Source: an uncultured Verrucomicrobiae bacterium
GTDB taxonomy: Bacteria; Verrucomicrobiota; Verrucomicrobiia; Limisphaerales; J093
DNA length: 35,547 bases
Direction: 5' to 3'
NCBI GenBank assembly: GCA_937946835.1
Contig: CALFAV010000006.1
Location: 1-35,547 of the forward strand
Shown: in pieces, positions 7,379 through 16,355 of the stretch
How positions within the stretch are numbered: position 1 is the stretch's first letter
Layout: every line of letters begins with the position of its first letter
The notes under the pieces: model-generated
Database searches by the model: none
Seen by the model: the letters and a program-made list of their open reading frames with translations, nothing else
Told to the model about the DNA's origin: nothing
Program-made: the position numbers and the translations under genes

Positions 7379-9334
7379 TCACCGCTCCACGCGGATTTGG
7401 AAGAAGCGCGGTCCGGCGGTGGACCAGGGGATGAGCCGCGTGTTTTCGGGGGCGGTGTCCGGCAGCCCGGTCAGCCAGTCCCTGAAGCCGCCGGCCAGAC
7501 TGTCCGCGGCCCGCACGGTGAACGTGCGTCCGGGCAGGCTGGGCCAGCGCAGCCGCAGCCCCTCGGGTGTGGGCTCCGCACTCAGGCTCAGTGGTTCGAT
7601 CCACAGAAAGCGGGCGCTGGGCACGCCCCAGATGCCGTCCTCGTTTTGCGCCTCGAAGAACACCGTGTGCCGGCCCGGCGCCAGATCGGAGGTGTCCAGC
7701 GTGGCCACGAGAGTCTCCTGCGGCGCATCGAAGTCGCCGTCCTCCGCCGCCAGCGGCTGGGGAGGTGTTTCGTTCAACCAGGAAGGCCGGTTCAGGCAGG
7801 CGCGCGCCGCCGCCACGCGTCGGGGTGGTGGAAGGGTTTTCAAGCCGAAGGACCGGGTGGTGTCGGCCCGGGCGCGGAGGAGCACCGGGGCGCCTTGAAC
7901 CGCGCGCGCGGGCAGGACCTGCGCTTCGAGCACGTCCGGTCCGGCCGGGGCACGATAGGGTTCGCGGCAGGCCTTGGCGGCGTACCAGAGAGCCGGGCGG
8001 TTGGCGGGCCAGACCACGGTTTCAAAGCTTGAGCAGTCCTCGAAAAAGTTTGTGCCCAGCTCGAAGGTGTAGGTGGCCACGCCCAGTTCGCCGTAGGCCC
8101 AGTCATCCAGCGAGCCGGTGGTGGGGTACAGTTCGATGCTGGGCTGGACGCGGTAGCGATTGAAGAAGCCGAACTTTGCGCCGAGCGTGGCCAGCGCGGC
8201 CGCGTTGGGCGCGGGGTTGGTGGTCCAGCCCCAGGGGTGGAGCACCAGCTCGGAAAAACTGTGCAGGCTGATGACCAGGCCACTGGCGGTGTCCGGGGCC
8301 GGGGTGCGCGCGTCGGGCGGGCGTTGCGGCGGGAACAACTCGCGCAGGTAATCGCGCAGAGCTTGGCTTTCCGGTTCGGAAAAAGGGTGCGGCCCGCGGA
8401 AGACCTCGCTGCAGGGTTCGTCGCTGGCCCCCACACCGCCCCAGAGGAAGCCGGCGTTGCGGTTGAGGTCGGTGCCGTAGCGCGGGTAGCTGGTGCAGCC
8501 GTTGGTGCGGCAGGTGTTTTTGCGCCACCACAGCCCCTGCTCGGCCAGTTTGCGGCCGTCCGGGTTTGCCATGGGCAGGATGTGGAGCTCGTGAAAGTCC
8601 AGCAACCAGGTGGCCTCGGGGTCGCGATCGTAGCCGGCCACCAACTCCTCGGCGAAACGCAGGGCGGTCTCGGCGGTGGTCAGTTCGCGGGCGTGGTGGG
8701 CCGCCAGCAGGAAAAACCGGGGCTTGGGGCCGGGAAGCTCGCGCCGGGTGAGCACCAGCACGCGCAGGTCGTAGCCCGGGGCCTCGCCGGGGACGGTCTT
8801 TTCCCAGCTCGGGCCGATGGCAAGCACCGTGGCCAGGTGCGGGTATGCCTGCGCCAGCCGGTCCAGGGCGGCGTCGGTTTCCTCGACCGTGCGGTAGCAG
8901 GGGTAGTTGGGGATGCCGGAGATTTGAGGCGCCGCCGGGCGCGGCGAGCGGCGCAGGGCGGTGGTCCAATCGGTGGCGAACTCGAGTCGAAATCCGGCCG
9001 CTTCCAGTTCGGCCCATTCGGCCGGGGCCAATCGGGCCAGCACGTAGCCCTGCGCGTGGTCGGCAAACTCGAAGACATCGTACCGGCTCACCACCTCGGC
9101 CAGGCGCGCGCGGTCGCCGTAATACAGCCGGGCCACGGCCTCCGTTTCCGCCGCCGGCGGGATCGCCTGCCCGCTGACCGGAGGCCCGGCGGCCAGGGCG
9201 AACCTTGTCCCGAGAGCCAGCAGCCCCGCCAGACGCCACAAGCGCGACCGCGCAAAGGGCGACGGGGATTTGGGCCTGCGGGTGGGGAAGTGCAGCTCTC
9301 CCGGACACCAGGCGCACGCGGGCGCGTCCGGCAT
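7379..9334 (-). CDS. Secreted M14-family zinc carboxypeptidase
   Basis: A 651-residue exported metallocarboxypeptidase. The first zinc motif HARE gives ligands H214 and E217. NPDG follows at about 254-258, the substrate-binding DLNRN at about 286-290, the third zinc ligand in SLHSFSE is H358, and the catalytic glutamate in TFELG is E425. The order and spacing are those of the carboxypeptidase A/T group, which removes C-terminal residues from peptides. The ATG at 9334 precedes a long basic n-region and a signal helix (LWRLAGLLALGTRFALAAG). The frame is open further upstream, but that part reads as non-coding, and no Shine-Dalgarno supports any start. Residues about 470-651 are beta-rich and end in the module AADSLAGGF to RFFQIRVER shared with two other exported proteins. 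Probable role: extracellular or periplasmic protein degradation. It lies upstream of the riboswitch and is not under its control. Confidence 0.9.
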   Translation of the reverse strand: MPDAPACAWCPGELHFPTRRPKSPSPFARSRLWRLAGLLALGTRFALAAGPPVSGQAIPPAAETEAVARLYYGDRARLAEVVSRYDVFEFADHAQGYVLARLAPAEWAELEAAGFRLEFATDWTTALRRSPRPAAPQISGIPNYPCYRTVEETDAALDRLAQAYPHLATVLAIGPSWEKTVPGEAPGYDLRVLVLTRRELPGPKPRFFLLAAHHARELTTAETALRFAEELVAGYDRDPEATWLLDFHELHILPMANPDGRKLAEQGLWWRKNTCRTNGCTSYPRYGTDLNRNAGFLWGGVGASDEPCSEVFRGPHPFSEPESQALRDYLRELFPPQRPPDARTPAPDTASGLVISLHSFSELVLHPWGWTTNPAPNAAALATLGAKFGFFNRYRVQPSIELYPTTGSLDDWAYGELGVATYTFELGTNFFEDCSSFETVVWPANRPALWYAAKACREPYRAPAGPDVLEAQVLPARAVQGAPVLLRARADTTRSFGLKTLPPPRRVAAARACLNRPSWLNETPPQPLAAEDGDFDAPQETLVATLDTSDLAPGRHTVFFEAQNEDGIWGVPSARFLWIEPLSLSAEPTPEGLRLRWPSLPGRTFTVRAADSLAGGFRDWLTGLPDTAPENTRLIPWSTAGPRFFQIRVER

Positions 9335-9530
9335 CGGTGGCTGGGGTCGGGGCAACACTTCGCGCAGCTTGAAGCACCCGAGCCGGGGTCGCAAGTGTCT
9401 GGGGAAGCGCGCACCGCGCGCTGGTCCCCTGGCAGCGCGCACCAGGGAGGCCAAACCCGGCGTGAAGGGCCGCGCCCACCGGGAAAATTCGGTCCGGGCC
9501 ACCGGTGGACAACTCCCGGGTCGCGCCGCC

Positions 9531-9558
9531 TTTACACCCCGGAGGCGGGTGTTAATGT
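9531..9558 (+). promoter_or_regulatory. Weak sigma-70-like promoter directly before the start codon
   Basis: TTTACA (9531-9536) and TAATGT (9553-9558) are separated by 16 bases. If real, transcription would begin at or next to the ATG at 9565, giving a leaderless message. The -10 match is weak. Confidence 0.25.
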
Positions 9559-9564
9559 CGGTTC

Positions 9565-10272
9565 ATGTCCGTGCCGCTCGACGAGACCGAGTTTGTGGAC
9601 CGCGATGTGCTCGCCGCTCCGACCGCCCGGCCGGCGGCACCCGTGCCCGCTTTTTCTCCGATGAATGCCCCGACGCCTCCGCCCGGCGGCCGGCCGCCCA
9701 CGCGCGCTGAATTGGAAAGCCAGCTCACCACCCGGCAACAGCAACTGGCCGAGTTGAAGGCCCGGCAGGAGGCCATCGAACGCGAGCGCCTGGCCCTCGA
9801 GGAAGCGCGCCGCCGCCAGGCCGAGTTCGAGACCGGCCGCCCGGAAATGATTCAGCAACTGACCCGCGGGGTGGAGTTGTTGGCCCGGGCGGAATTCGCC
9901 GCGCGCCGCGAGGCGGAGCAAATGGCCAAGACCCTCGGGGGCCTGCGCGAGGCGCTCCAGGCCGTGCAGGGGCTCAAGCCGGAAACCTGGACACCGGAAA
10001 CCTGGCAGACGGAATTGACGCGCGCGCTGACCACGCTCGAAAACGCCCGCATGGAATGGAACGCGGCGCGCTTGAAGTGGCCGTTGCTCAACGGCGAGAC
10101 CGCCGGCCCGAGCGGCCCGAGCCGGCAGCCCGGGGCGGCGGCCGCACCCGCGTGGCTGGCCGGGCGCAGCCTGGGTGAGTTGTGCAAGCTGGGTCTGGCG
10201 CTGACCTGGCCGCTGGCGGTGGTGGCGCTGTTGGCGGTGGGGGTGCTGGCCCTGGCCCTGTTCCGCCCGTGA
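9565..10272 (+). CDS. Coiled-coil protein with C-terminal membrane anchor
   Basis: A 235-residue protein of unknown function. Residues 1-45 are proline/alanine-rich and acidic. Residues about 47-95 form a charged heptad-like coiled coil (LESQLTTRQQQLAELKARQE). A second helical region lies at about 95-165 and contains a small repeat (PETWTPETW). A single transmembrane helix at about 209-233 (LALTWPLAVVALLAVGVLAL) ends the chain with only RP after it. No signal peptide, so it would be tail-anchored with the bulk in the cytoplasm. The stop overlaps the next start (GTGA at 10269-10272). The neighbour has the same architecture, so the two probably act as a pair; a scaffold or envelope role is a guess. 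Confidence 0.78.
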   Translation: MSVPLDETEFVDRDVLAAPTARPAAPVPAFSPMNAPTPPPGGRPPTRAELESQLTTRQQQLAELKARQEAIERERLALEEARRRQAEFETGRPEMIQQLTRGVELLARAEFAARREAEQMAKTLGGLREALQAVQGLKPETWTPETWQTELTRALTTLENARMEWNAARLKWPLLNGETAGPSGPSRQPGAAAAPAWLAGRSLGELCKLGLALTWPLAVVALLAVGVLALALFRP

Positions 10273-10745
10273 ACACCACCGGGGTCATGGGGTTGTTTCG
10301 GCGCAAGTCGGACCCAATCCGCGCGCAGGAACGCCAACTGGCCGCGCGGCTGGCGGAATTGCAGGCGGAAATTGCCCGGCTCAACGCCCAAATCGCCGAA
10401 GAACAGGCCCGCCCCAGGCTGCGCTCGACCGCGCCCCCACCCGCCTTTGAGGCGGTCAACCACCAGCGGGTGACCCAGCCGGCGGTGGCAGAAACCACCC
10501 CGGCACATTACAACGAGCTGGGCGTGCGCAAGTACGATCCGCTGGCCCGGGTGCGACGCTGGTGGCAGCAGATGCGGGGGACTTCCACCACCAATCCCGC
10601 GCTGGTGCGCTACCTGGCCGCGGGCAACGTGCAGGGCTTGAGGCCGCTCCGGTATGAGAAGCGGGTGGCGCGCAACCGGTTTTTTGCCCTCCTGCTCCTG
10701 TTCCTCGCGCTGATCTGGGGCCTGATCTATTTCTTCAACCGATGA
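10269..10745 (+). CDS. Small coiled-coil, tail-anchored membrane protein
   Basis: A 158-residue protein if read from GTG 10269, which overlaps the preceding TGA (GTGA); a start at ATG 10287 would give 152 residues beginning MGLFRRK. A coiled coil covers about residues 15-45 (RQLAARLAELQAEIARLNAQ), followed by a proline-rich linker. The C terminus is a transmembrane helix (FFALLLLFLALIWGLIYFF) that ends within two residues of the stop. No known domain was recognised. The architecture matches the upstream protein, and its stop overlaps the next start (ATGA at 10742-10745), so all three genes are coupled. Function unknown. Confidence 0.75.
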   Translation: MNTTGVMGLFRRKSDPIRAQERQLAARLAELQAEIARLNAQIAEEQARPRLRSTAPPPAFEAVNHQRVTQPAVAETTPAHYNELGVRKYDPLARVRRWWQQMRGTSTTNPALVRYLAAGNVQGLRPLRYEKRVARNRFFALLLLFLALIWGLIYFFNR

Positions 10746-11257
10746 AGCGCTGGCCCACGGCCCTGCCCACGCCGGCAGGGGTCTTCCTGGCGGAGTTTTC
10801 TTCCCGCGGGCTGGCGCGCCTGCATTTCCCGGGACGGCGCTCCGCCCGCGCCCTGCCGGTGGAGCAACTGCCGCTGCCGCAACGCCGCTGGGCCACCCGG
10901 ACGGCCCGGGCCCTGGAACGGGTCTTGGCGGGCCGGCCGCCGGGTGACCTGCCGCCGTTGGATGAGACGGGCACCCCGTTTCAACGGGCCGTATGGCGGG
11001 CGCTGCGGACCATCCCGCCCGGGCAGACCCGGACCTACGCCGACGTGGCCCGCGCCCTGGGGCGGCCGCCCGGCGCGGCGCGCGCGGTGGGGCAGGCCTG
11101 TGGGGCGAATCCCATCCCGGTGTTGACCCCGTGCCATCGCGTGCTCGCCGCCGGCGGCGGGCTGGGGGGGTTTTCGGCCGGCTTGAATTGGAAACGGAAG
11201 TTGCTGGCGGGCGAGGCGAAGGCCGGCCATGCCCGGATGCCGCTCAAAGTCCGTTGA
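10742..11257 (+). CDS. ogt: O6-alkylguanine-DNA alkyltransferase
   Basis: A 171-residue suicide DNA repair protein that transfers alkyl groups from O6-alkylguanine to its own cysteine. The active-site motif PCHRV places the acceptor at C131, within NPIPVLTPCHRVLAAGG. The helix-turn-helix region before it (GTPFQRAVWRALRTIPPGQT, then YADVARALGRP) and the substrate loop after it (GLGGFSAGLNWKRKLLAGE) are typical. The length is normal for the Ogt/MGMT class without an Ada N-terminal domain. It is translationally coupled to the membrane protein upstream (ATGA). Its 3' end overlaps the convergent LOG-family gene by 14 bases. No Ada box or damage-response signal was seen. Confidence 0.93.
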   Translation: MKRWPTALPTPAGVFLAEFSSRGLARLHFPGRRSARALPVEQLPLPQRRWATRTARALERVLAGRPPGDLPPLDETGTPFQRAVWRALRTIPPGQTRTYADVARALGRPPGAARAVGQACGANPIPVLTPCHRVLAAGGGLGGFSAGLNWKRKLLAGEAKAGHARMPLKVR

Positions 11258-12296
11258 GCCGGTCAATCATCTCCCGCAGCCGCCCGTAGGATTTGCGGTC
11301 GAAGCCGAAGGCGATCCGGGGCAGTTCCACAAAGTCGTCGTCCTCGCGCTCTTCCGGGGTGGGCGGCACCACCTGCAAGGGAGCGCCGGCGATGATGTCG
11401 GCAAAATCCTCGTTGAGCGCGGCCAGGGCCGTGTCGGAGGGCCGGTGTTGGAGACGAATGACCAGCCGTTCACCCACAAAGCGGCTGGAGTGGTAATTGC
11501 GGTAAAAGCGCGTGATCCACTTCACCGCCTGTTCCGGCCGGTCGGTGATCTGGTAGAGATTCAGGTCCTCGGGCGAGATCAGGCCGTTGCCCAGGAGATG
11601 ATCGCGGACGTGCCGGTCCCAGGTCTTCCAAAACTCTCCGCCCGGCCGGTCAATGAGCACCAGCGGCATGAGCCGGCTCTTGCCGGTCTGCATGAGGGTC
11701 AACGCCTCGTAGCCCTCGTCGAGCGTGCCAAAGCCGCCGGGAAACAGGGCCACGGCGTCCGAGTGCCGGATGAAGGTCAGCTTGCGGGTGAAGAAATACT
11801 TGAACGTGATGAGCTTGGCGTCCTTTTTGATGACCGGGTTGGCCGCCTGTTCCCAGGGCAGACGGATGTTGGCCCCGAAGCTCATTTCCGGTCCCGCCCC
11901 CTCGTGTCCGGCCTGCATGATCCCGCCGCCTGCGCCGGTGATGACCATGAACCCGGCTGCTGCGATCTGCCGACCGAACTCGACCGCCTGCCGGTACTCG
12001 GGGCGCGATGGCTCGGTGCGCGCCGAGCCGAAGATGGTCACTTTGCGGCGGTTCGCGTAGGGGGCGAAGACCTTGAAGGCCAGCCGCAGCTCGCGGACGG
12101 CGGTTTGGATGATGCGCACGTCGCCCCGGTGCTCGATCTCGCGCAGCAGACGGAGCGCGGTTTCGATGATGTCGGCCACCAGGTCGGCGTTGTGGCCGTT
12201 GCCGGCGGCGGCGATCAATTCGCGGATTTGGGTCTCCAGCCCGGGGTTCCGACGGGGCGCCCGCGAGCGGCGGACAGGTGGTTGCACGGGCGGCAC
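11244..12296 (-). CDS. LOG family (TIGR00730) Rossmann-fold protein
   Basis: A 350-residue protein of the LOG/lysine-decarboxylase-like family, whose characterised members are nucleoside 5'-monophosphate phosphoribohydrolases (cytokinin-type activation in plants). Diagnostic motifs are ITGAGGGIMQAGHEGA and PGGFGTLDE (186-194), which bind the phosphate and ribose. This is the longer bacterial subtype with an N-terminal helical extension and a C-terminal tail of about 80 residues. The start is uncertain. GTG 12296 gives a normal length, whereas ATG 12446 would add a low-complexity Pro/Arg stretch and overlap the divergent bL28 start and its promoter, so I prefer GTG. Physiological substrate in this organism unknown. 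Confidence 0.82.
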   Translation of the reverse strand: MPPVQPPVRRSRAPRRNPGLETQIRELIAAAGNGHNADLVADIIETALRLLREIEHRGDVRIIQTAVRELRLAFKVFAPYANRRKVTIFGSARTEPSRPEYRQAVEFGRQIAAAGFMVITGAGGGIMQAGHEGAGPEMSFGANIRLPWEQAANPVIKKDAKLITFKYFFTRKLTFIRHSDAVALFPGGFGTLDEGYEALTLMQTGKSRLMPLVLIDRPGGEFWKTWDRHVRDHLLGNGLISPEDLNLYQITDRPEQAVKWITRFYRNYHSSRFVGERLVIRLQHRPSDTALAALNEDFADIIAGAPLQVVPPTPEEREDDDFVELPRIAFGFDRKSYGRLREMIDRLNGL

Positions 12297-12386
12297 AGTA
12301 ACGGACGGCCGCGTTTCAGCAAGCGCGCGGGCGGGCCGTGGTCCGGTCGGCGCGCCCCGGGCGGTGCTTTCGGGCCAAAAGTCCGC

Positions 12387-12415
12387 TTGCCCGGGACCGG
12401 CGGGCCTGCCACAAT
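12387..12415 (+). promoter_or_regulatory. Putative sigma-70-type promoter of rpmB
   Basis: TTGCCC (12387-12392) and CACAAT (12410-12415) are spaced 17 bases apart, each matching four of six consensus positions. Predicted initiation is about 7 bases before the ATG at 12429, too short a leader for a Shine-Dalgarno, and none is present. Confidence 0.4.
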
Positions 12416-12428
12416 CGCGGCCTTTGTT

Positions 12429-12725
12429 ATGGCAAGGCGTTGTCAATTAACCGGCAAGGGCCCGATCAAAGGCAGCCGCATCTGGCGCAGCGGCAAGCCG
12501 AAAAAGCAGGGCGGCATCGGCACCCACGTGACCGCCATCACCAAGCGCCGCTTTTTCCCGAATTTGCAGCGGGTCAAGGCGGTGGTGAACGGGCGGGTGC
12601 GCTACATCCGCGTGGCGGCCTCGGCCATCAAGAAGGGCCTGGTGGTCAAGCCGCCGAAGCGACAGTGGGCGTCTGCGACCAAAGGGTCCGCCAAAACTCC
12701 TGCGACCGCGACGGCCGGAGCCTGA
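12429..12725 (+). CDS. rpmB: Large ribosomal subunit protein bL28
   Basis: A 98-residue basic protein matching bL28. It begins MARRCQLTGKGP, followed by KKQGGIGTHVTAITKRRFFP and NLQRVKAV, then RYIRVAASAIKKGLV. bL28 is a structural protein of the 50S subunit. The family is usually 65-100 residues. This one has an Ala/Thr-rich C-terminal tail (SATKGSAKTPATATAGA) that looks disordered. The gene stands alone, without the frequent partner rpmG, and ends at its own intrinsic terminator. The cysteine C5 is present, but the second CxxC pair of zinc-binding versions is not. Confidence 0.95.
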   Translation: MARRCQLTGKGPIKGSRIWRSGKPKKQGGIGTHVTAITKRRFFPNLQRVKAVVNGRVRYIRVAASAIKKGLVVKPPKRQWASATKGSAKTPATATAGA

Positions 12726-12753
12726 AGCGGTCATCTTCGCCGGGGGAATGCAG

Positions 12754-12783
12754 GGCGGGGCACGCAGCCCCGCCGTTTTATTT
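12754..12783 (+). terminator. Intrinsic terminator of rpmB
   Basis: An 8-bp G+C stem (GGCGGGGC at 12754-12761, GCCCCGCC at 12767-12774) with a 5-base loop is followed by GTTTTATTT, 28 bases after the stop codon. Confidence 0.85.
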
Positions 12784-12825
12784 GGCACCCATTCCGGTCG
12801 CCGGCCGCGGGCGGCGGGACGCAGG

Positions 12826-12869
12826 CAAAAAAGCGCACGCGGCGCGGGTGAGGGTTCCCGCACCGCGTG
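12826..12869 (-). terminator. Intrinsic terminator of the glnK-amt-glnA operon
   Basis: On the minus strand a 13-bp stem (arms 12857-12869 and 12836-12848, one G-T pair) with an 8-base loop is followed by CGC and six T residues. It lies about 50 bases after the glnA stop. Confidence 0.9.
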
Positions 12870-12917
12870 GCTGTATTTGCGACCGCGTTCCTCCGTGCAA
12901 AAGCTCACCGCCGCGTC

Positions 12918-14330
12918 TCAGACATCGTAATAAAGGAAGAACTCGTAGGGGTGCGGACGCAGCCGGAGCGCGTCGCATTCTTTGCGTTTGTTGCTGATCC
13001 ACATCTGGATGAAGTCCGCGGTGAAGACATCGCCCTTGAGGAGGAACTCGTGGTCCTTTTCCAGCGCCTGGATGGCTTCCTCGAGGCTACCGGGCACCTG
13101 GGGGATTTTGGCGTGCTCCTCCGGCGGCAACTCGTACATGTTTTTGTCCACCGGTTCGCCCGGATCAATCTTGTTCTGAATGCCGTCGAGCCCGGCCATG
13201 AGCATCGCGGCGAACGCCAGGTACGGATTGGCGCTGGGGTCCGGGGGGCGGTATTCGAGGCGTTTGGCCCTGGGGCTTTCGCTGTAGGTGGGGATGCGGA
13301 TGGCCGCCGAGCGGTTGCGGCTGCTGTAAGCGAGGTTCACGGGCGCTTCGTAGCCGGGCACGAGCCGTTTGTAGCTGTTGGTCGTGGGGCTGCAGAAGGC
13401 GCACAGCGCGCGGGCGTGCTTGAGCAGCCCGCCAATGTAGTACAGGGCGGTCTGGCTCAGGCCGGCGTATTCGTTGCCGGCAAACAGCGGCTTGCCCTTC
13501 TTCCAGAGCGACTGGTGCGTGTGCATGCCGCTGCCGTTGTCGCCAAACAGCGGTTTGGGCATGAAGGTGGCGGTTTTGCCGTGGCGGCGGGCCACGTTGC
13601 GCACGACGTATTTGTAAACCATCATGGCGTCCGCGGCGCGCACCAGCGTGTCGAAGCGGTAATCAATTTCCGCCTGGCCGGCAGTGGCGACCTCGTGGTG
13701 CTGTTTTTCAACCGGCACACCCAGTTGTTCCATCACCAGCACCATTTCGGTGCGGATGTCCTGGAGCGTGTCAGCGGGGGGTGCGGGAAAATAGCCTTCC
13801 TTGTGCCGGATTTTGTAGCCCAGGTTGGGCATTTCCTCGCGGCCGGTGTTCCAGATGCCCTCCTCCGAGTCCACGGAGTAAAACGTCCCGTTGCTTTTGG
13901 AGTCGAACTGGACGTTGTCGAAGATGAAAAACTCGGCCTCCGGGCCGAACACGGCCGTGTCGGCAATGCCCGTGGACACCAGGTATCTCTCGGCCTTCTG
14001 AGCGATGCCCCGCGGGTCGCGCGAGTACGGTTCCTTGGTGAGGGTTTCCGCAATGGTGCAGGTCAACGAGAGCGTCGGCTCTTTGGTGAAGGGGTCCAGG
14101 AACGCCGTGGCCGGGTCGGGTAGGGCGAGCATGTCGGAAGCTTCGATGCTCTTCCAACCGCGGATGCTGGAGCCGTCAAAGCCCAGGCCGTCGGTGAAAA
14201 TTTCCGCGGACAATTCCCGGATCGGACAACTGAAGTGCTGCCAGGAGCCGAAGGTGTCCACGAACTTGATGTCCATCATCTTGGCGCCGGCCTTCTTGGC
14301 CAGCTCCAGCACTTTTTGGGGGGTACTCAT
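12918..14330 (-). CDS. glnA: Type I glutamine synthetase (adenylylatable GSI-beta kind)
   Basis: A 470-residue enzyme that makes glutamine from glutamate, ammonia and ATP as a dodecamer in the cytoplasm. Family signatures are visible: FDGSSIRGW near 50, AEFFIFD and the metal-binding [29 protein letters not shown], and the C-terminal [11 protein letters not shown]. The loop [11 protein letters not shown] carries Y399 at the position of the E. coli adenylylated tyrosine (Y397), so control by adenylylation is plausible. The length is standard for GSI-beta. I chose ATG 14330 because the protein then begins [13 protein letters not shown] like relatives; an upstream ATG would add 17 unrelated residues. 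It is last in an operon with PII and amt and is separated from amt by a 137-base gap with a strong hairpin. Confidence 0.97.
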   Translation of the reverse strand: MSTPQKVLELAKKAGAKMMDIKFVDTFGSWQHFSCPIRELSAEIFTDGLGFDGSSIRGWKSIEASDMLALPDPATAFLDPFTKEPTLSLTCTIAETLTKEPYSRDPRGIAQKAERYLVSTGIADTAVFGPEAEFFIFDNVQFDSKSNGTFYSVDSEEGIWNTGREEMPNLGYKIRHKEGYFPAPPADTLQDIRTEMVLVMEQLGVPVEKQHHEVATAGQAEIDYRFDTLVRAADAMMVYKYVVRNVARRHGKTATFMPKPLFGDNGSGMHTHQSLWKKGKPLFAGNEYAGLSQTALYYIGGLLKHARALCAFCSPTTNSYKRLVPGYEAPVNLAYSSRNRSAAIRIPTYSESPRAKRLEYRPPDPSANPYLAFAAMLMAGLDGIQNKIDPGEPVDKNMYELPPEEHAKIPQVPGSLEEAIQALEKDHEFLLKGDVFTADFIQMWISNKRKECDALRLRPHPYEFFLYYDV

Positions 14331-14406
14331 GGGTATTGGATTGATGTTTGTCGGTTTGTGTTGTATTTCTCGGTGCTGCACGGCGTTCTACCCAGGACGC
14401 GGTGCG

Positions 14407-14453
14407 GGCCGTGCCCGGAGTGATTCTCTTCCGCTCCACGCCCGGGCACGGCC
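14407..14453 (-). promoter_or_regulatory. Long perfect hairpin between amt and glnA
   Basis: A 12-bp perfect inverted repeat (GGCCGTGCCCGG at 14407-14418, CCGGGCACGGCC at 14442-14453) with a 23-base loop. No T-run follows, so it is more likely an RNA processing, stabilising or partial-termination element than a true terminator. Confidence 0.6.
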
Positions 14454-14467
14454 GCTGGTTCAACCGC

Positions 14468-15856
14468 TCAGGCCAGGTGATACCCCTCCTCGCCGTGCTC
14501 GGAGAGGTCCAGGCCGACGGTTTCGACCTCCTCGCTCACGCGCAGGCCCACCACCTTGTCGGCGACATACAAGGCCACCCCGGCCACGACAGTGCTCCAG
14601 ATCACGGTGACGATGATGCTTTTGAGTTGAGTGAAGACCTGCGCGGCGATGCCGGTGCCCTCGGCCAGGCCGGCGCCCCCCAGGGCGGCATCGGCACAGA
14701 CCCCGGTCAGCAGCGCACCCACGATGCCGCCCACGCCGTGCACACCGAACACATCCAGGCTATCGTCGTACTTGAGTTTCGCCTTGAGACTGGTGGCGGC
14801 CAGATAGCAGCACACCGCCGCCGCTGCCCCGATGATCAGCGCCCCGATGGGGCCCGCCGTGCCGGAGGCCGGAGTGATCGCGACCAGCCCGGCCACGGCC
14901 CCCGTGGCCACGCCCACGGCCGTCGGTTTGCCGCGGAAAATCCACTCGATGAACAACCATGAGGCGGCGGCGGTGGCCGTGGCGACCTGGGTGACCAGCA
15001 GGGCCATGCCGGCCACCTTGTCCGCGGCCAGCGCGCTGCCTGCGTTGAAGCCGAACCACCCCACCCACAGCATGGCCGCGCCCACAACGGTCAACACCAC
15101 GTTGTGCGGCCGCAGGCTTTCGCTGCCGTGCCCGAGCCGCCGGCCCACCATCACGCAGGCCACCAACCCGGCCAGACCGGCGTTGATGTGCACCACCGTG
15201 CCGCCGGCGAAGTCCAGCACGCCCCAGTCCGCGAACAGCGCTCCCGGACCCGACCAGGCCATGTGACAGATGGGCAGGTACGAGAAGGTGAACCAGAGCG
15301 TGATGAAAATCATGACCGCCGCGTACTTCATCCGCTCGGCAAACGCGCCCACGATCAACGCCGGGGTGATGATCGCAAACGTCAGTTGGAACATCACAAA
15401 CACCGCCTCCGGAATGGACCCCGAGACCGAGTCCAGCGTCACGCCCCGGAGGAACATCTTGTCCAGGCCCCCGATGAAGGCATGCAGGCTGACGACGCCC
15501 TTTTCCATGCCCGCGGTACTAAAGGCCAGGCTGTAGCCGTAGATGACCCAGAGCACCGTGACCACGCTCGCGATGCCAAAGCATTGCATCAGGACCGACA
15601 GGACGTTTTTGACACGCACCAGGCCGCCATAAAACAACGCCAGTCCGGGCAGGGTCATGAACAGCACCAGCGCCCCGGCCGTGATCAGCCAGGCGGTGTT
15701 GCCGGAGTCCAGCGCGGGGGGAGGCGCCGTCGCCGCGGCCGCCGCCGAGGCTTCAGCCACCGCGGCCGTGGGCTCGGGTTCGGCCGCCCACAGGGCGGGA
15801 CCGACCGCAGCCAGACAGATCAAAACAACCAGCAGGTTCAGGAGATTCCGTTTCAT
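14468..15856 (-). CDS. amt: Ammonium transporter Amt
   Basis: A 462-residue inner-membrane ammonium channel of the Amt/MEP/Rh family. A signal peptide (LLNLLVVLICLAAVGPALWA) is followed by an Ala-rich linker and about eleven transmembrane helices. The twin pore histidines are in VVHINAG (H223) and FGVHGVGG (H373). The conserved cytoplasmic C-terminal region ends GLDLSEHGEEGY, the segment that contacts PII proteins. ATG 15856 gives the expected signal peptide; no Shine-Dalgarno is visible. It lies 41 bases after the PII gene and upstream of glnA, the usual arrangement for ammonium uptake gated by GlnK and followed by assimilation. Confidence 0.95.
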   Translation of the reverse strand: MKRNLLNLLVVLICLAAVGPALWAAEPEPTAAVAEASAAAAATAPPPALDSGNTAWLITAGALVLFMTLPGLALFYGGLVRVKNVLSVLMQCFGIASVVTVLWVIYGYSLAFSTAGMEKGVVSLHAFIGGLDKMFLRGVTLDSVSGSIPEAVFVMFQLTFAIITPALIVGAFAERMKYAAVMIFITLWFTFSYLPICHMAWSGPGALFADWGVLDFAGGTVVHINAGLAGLVACVMVGRRLGHGSESLRPHNVVLTVVGAAMLWVGWFGFNAGSALAADKVAGMALLVTQVATATAAASWLFIEWIFRGKPTAVGVATGAVAGLVAITPASGTAGPIGALIIGAAAAVCCYLAATSLKAKLKYDDSLDVFGVHGVGGIVGALLTGVCADAALGGAGLAEGTGIAAQVFTQLKSIIVTVIWSTVVAGVALYVADKVVGLRVSEEVETVGLDLSEHGEEGYHLA

Positions 15857-15897
15857 GGGGGATGACGAATGGGTTTCTGGGTGAGGTTTGGATGGTC

Positions 15898-16242
<345 letters not shown>

Positions 16243-16355
16243 TCAGGAGTTGGAGCCACCGCCGAGATGGTGCGTGCCCGGCCCGGGACTGCGGGGCCGG
16301 CACAACGCTCGGCGGGCGGTGATGGCGGCTGTCGTGCAGCGCACGCCGCGCCCCT

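Noticed and set aside
12297-12446. Upstream ATG (12446) for the LOG-family gene
   Set aside because: It adds a Pro/Arg low-complexity stretch and overlaps the rpmB start and promoter; kept only as an alternative.
14340-14410. A second sigma-54 promoter directly before glnA (CTGGGTAGAACGCCGTGC)
   Set aside because: The GG-to-GC spacing and the TTGC element do not fit the consensus.
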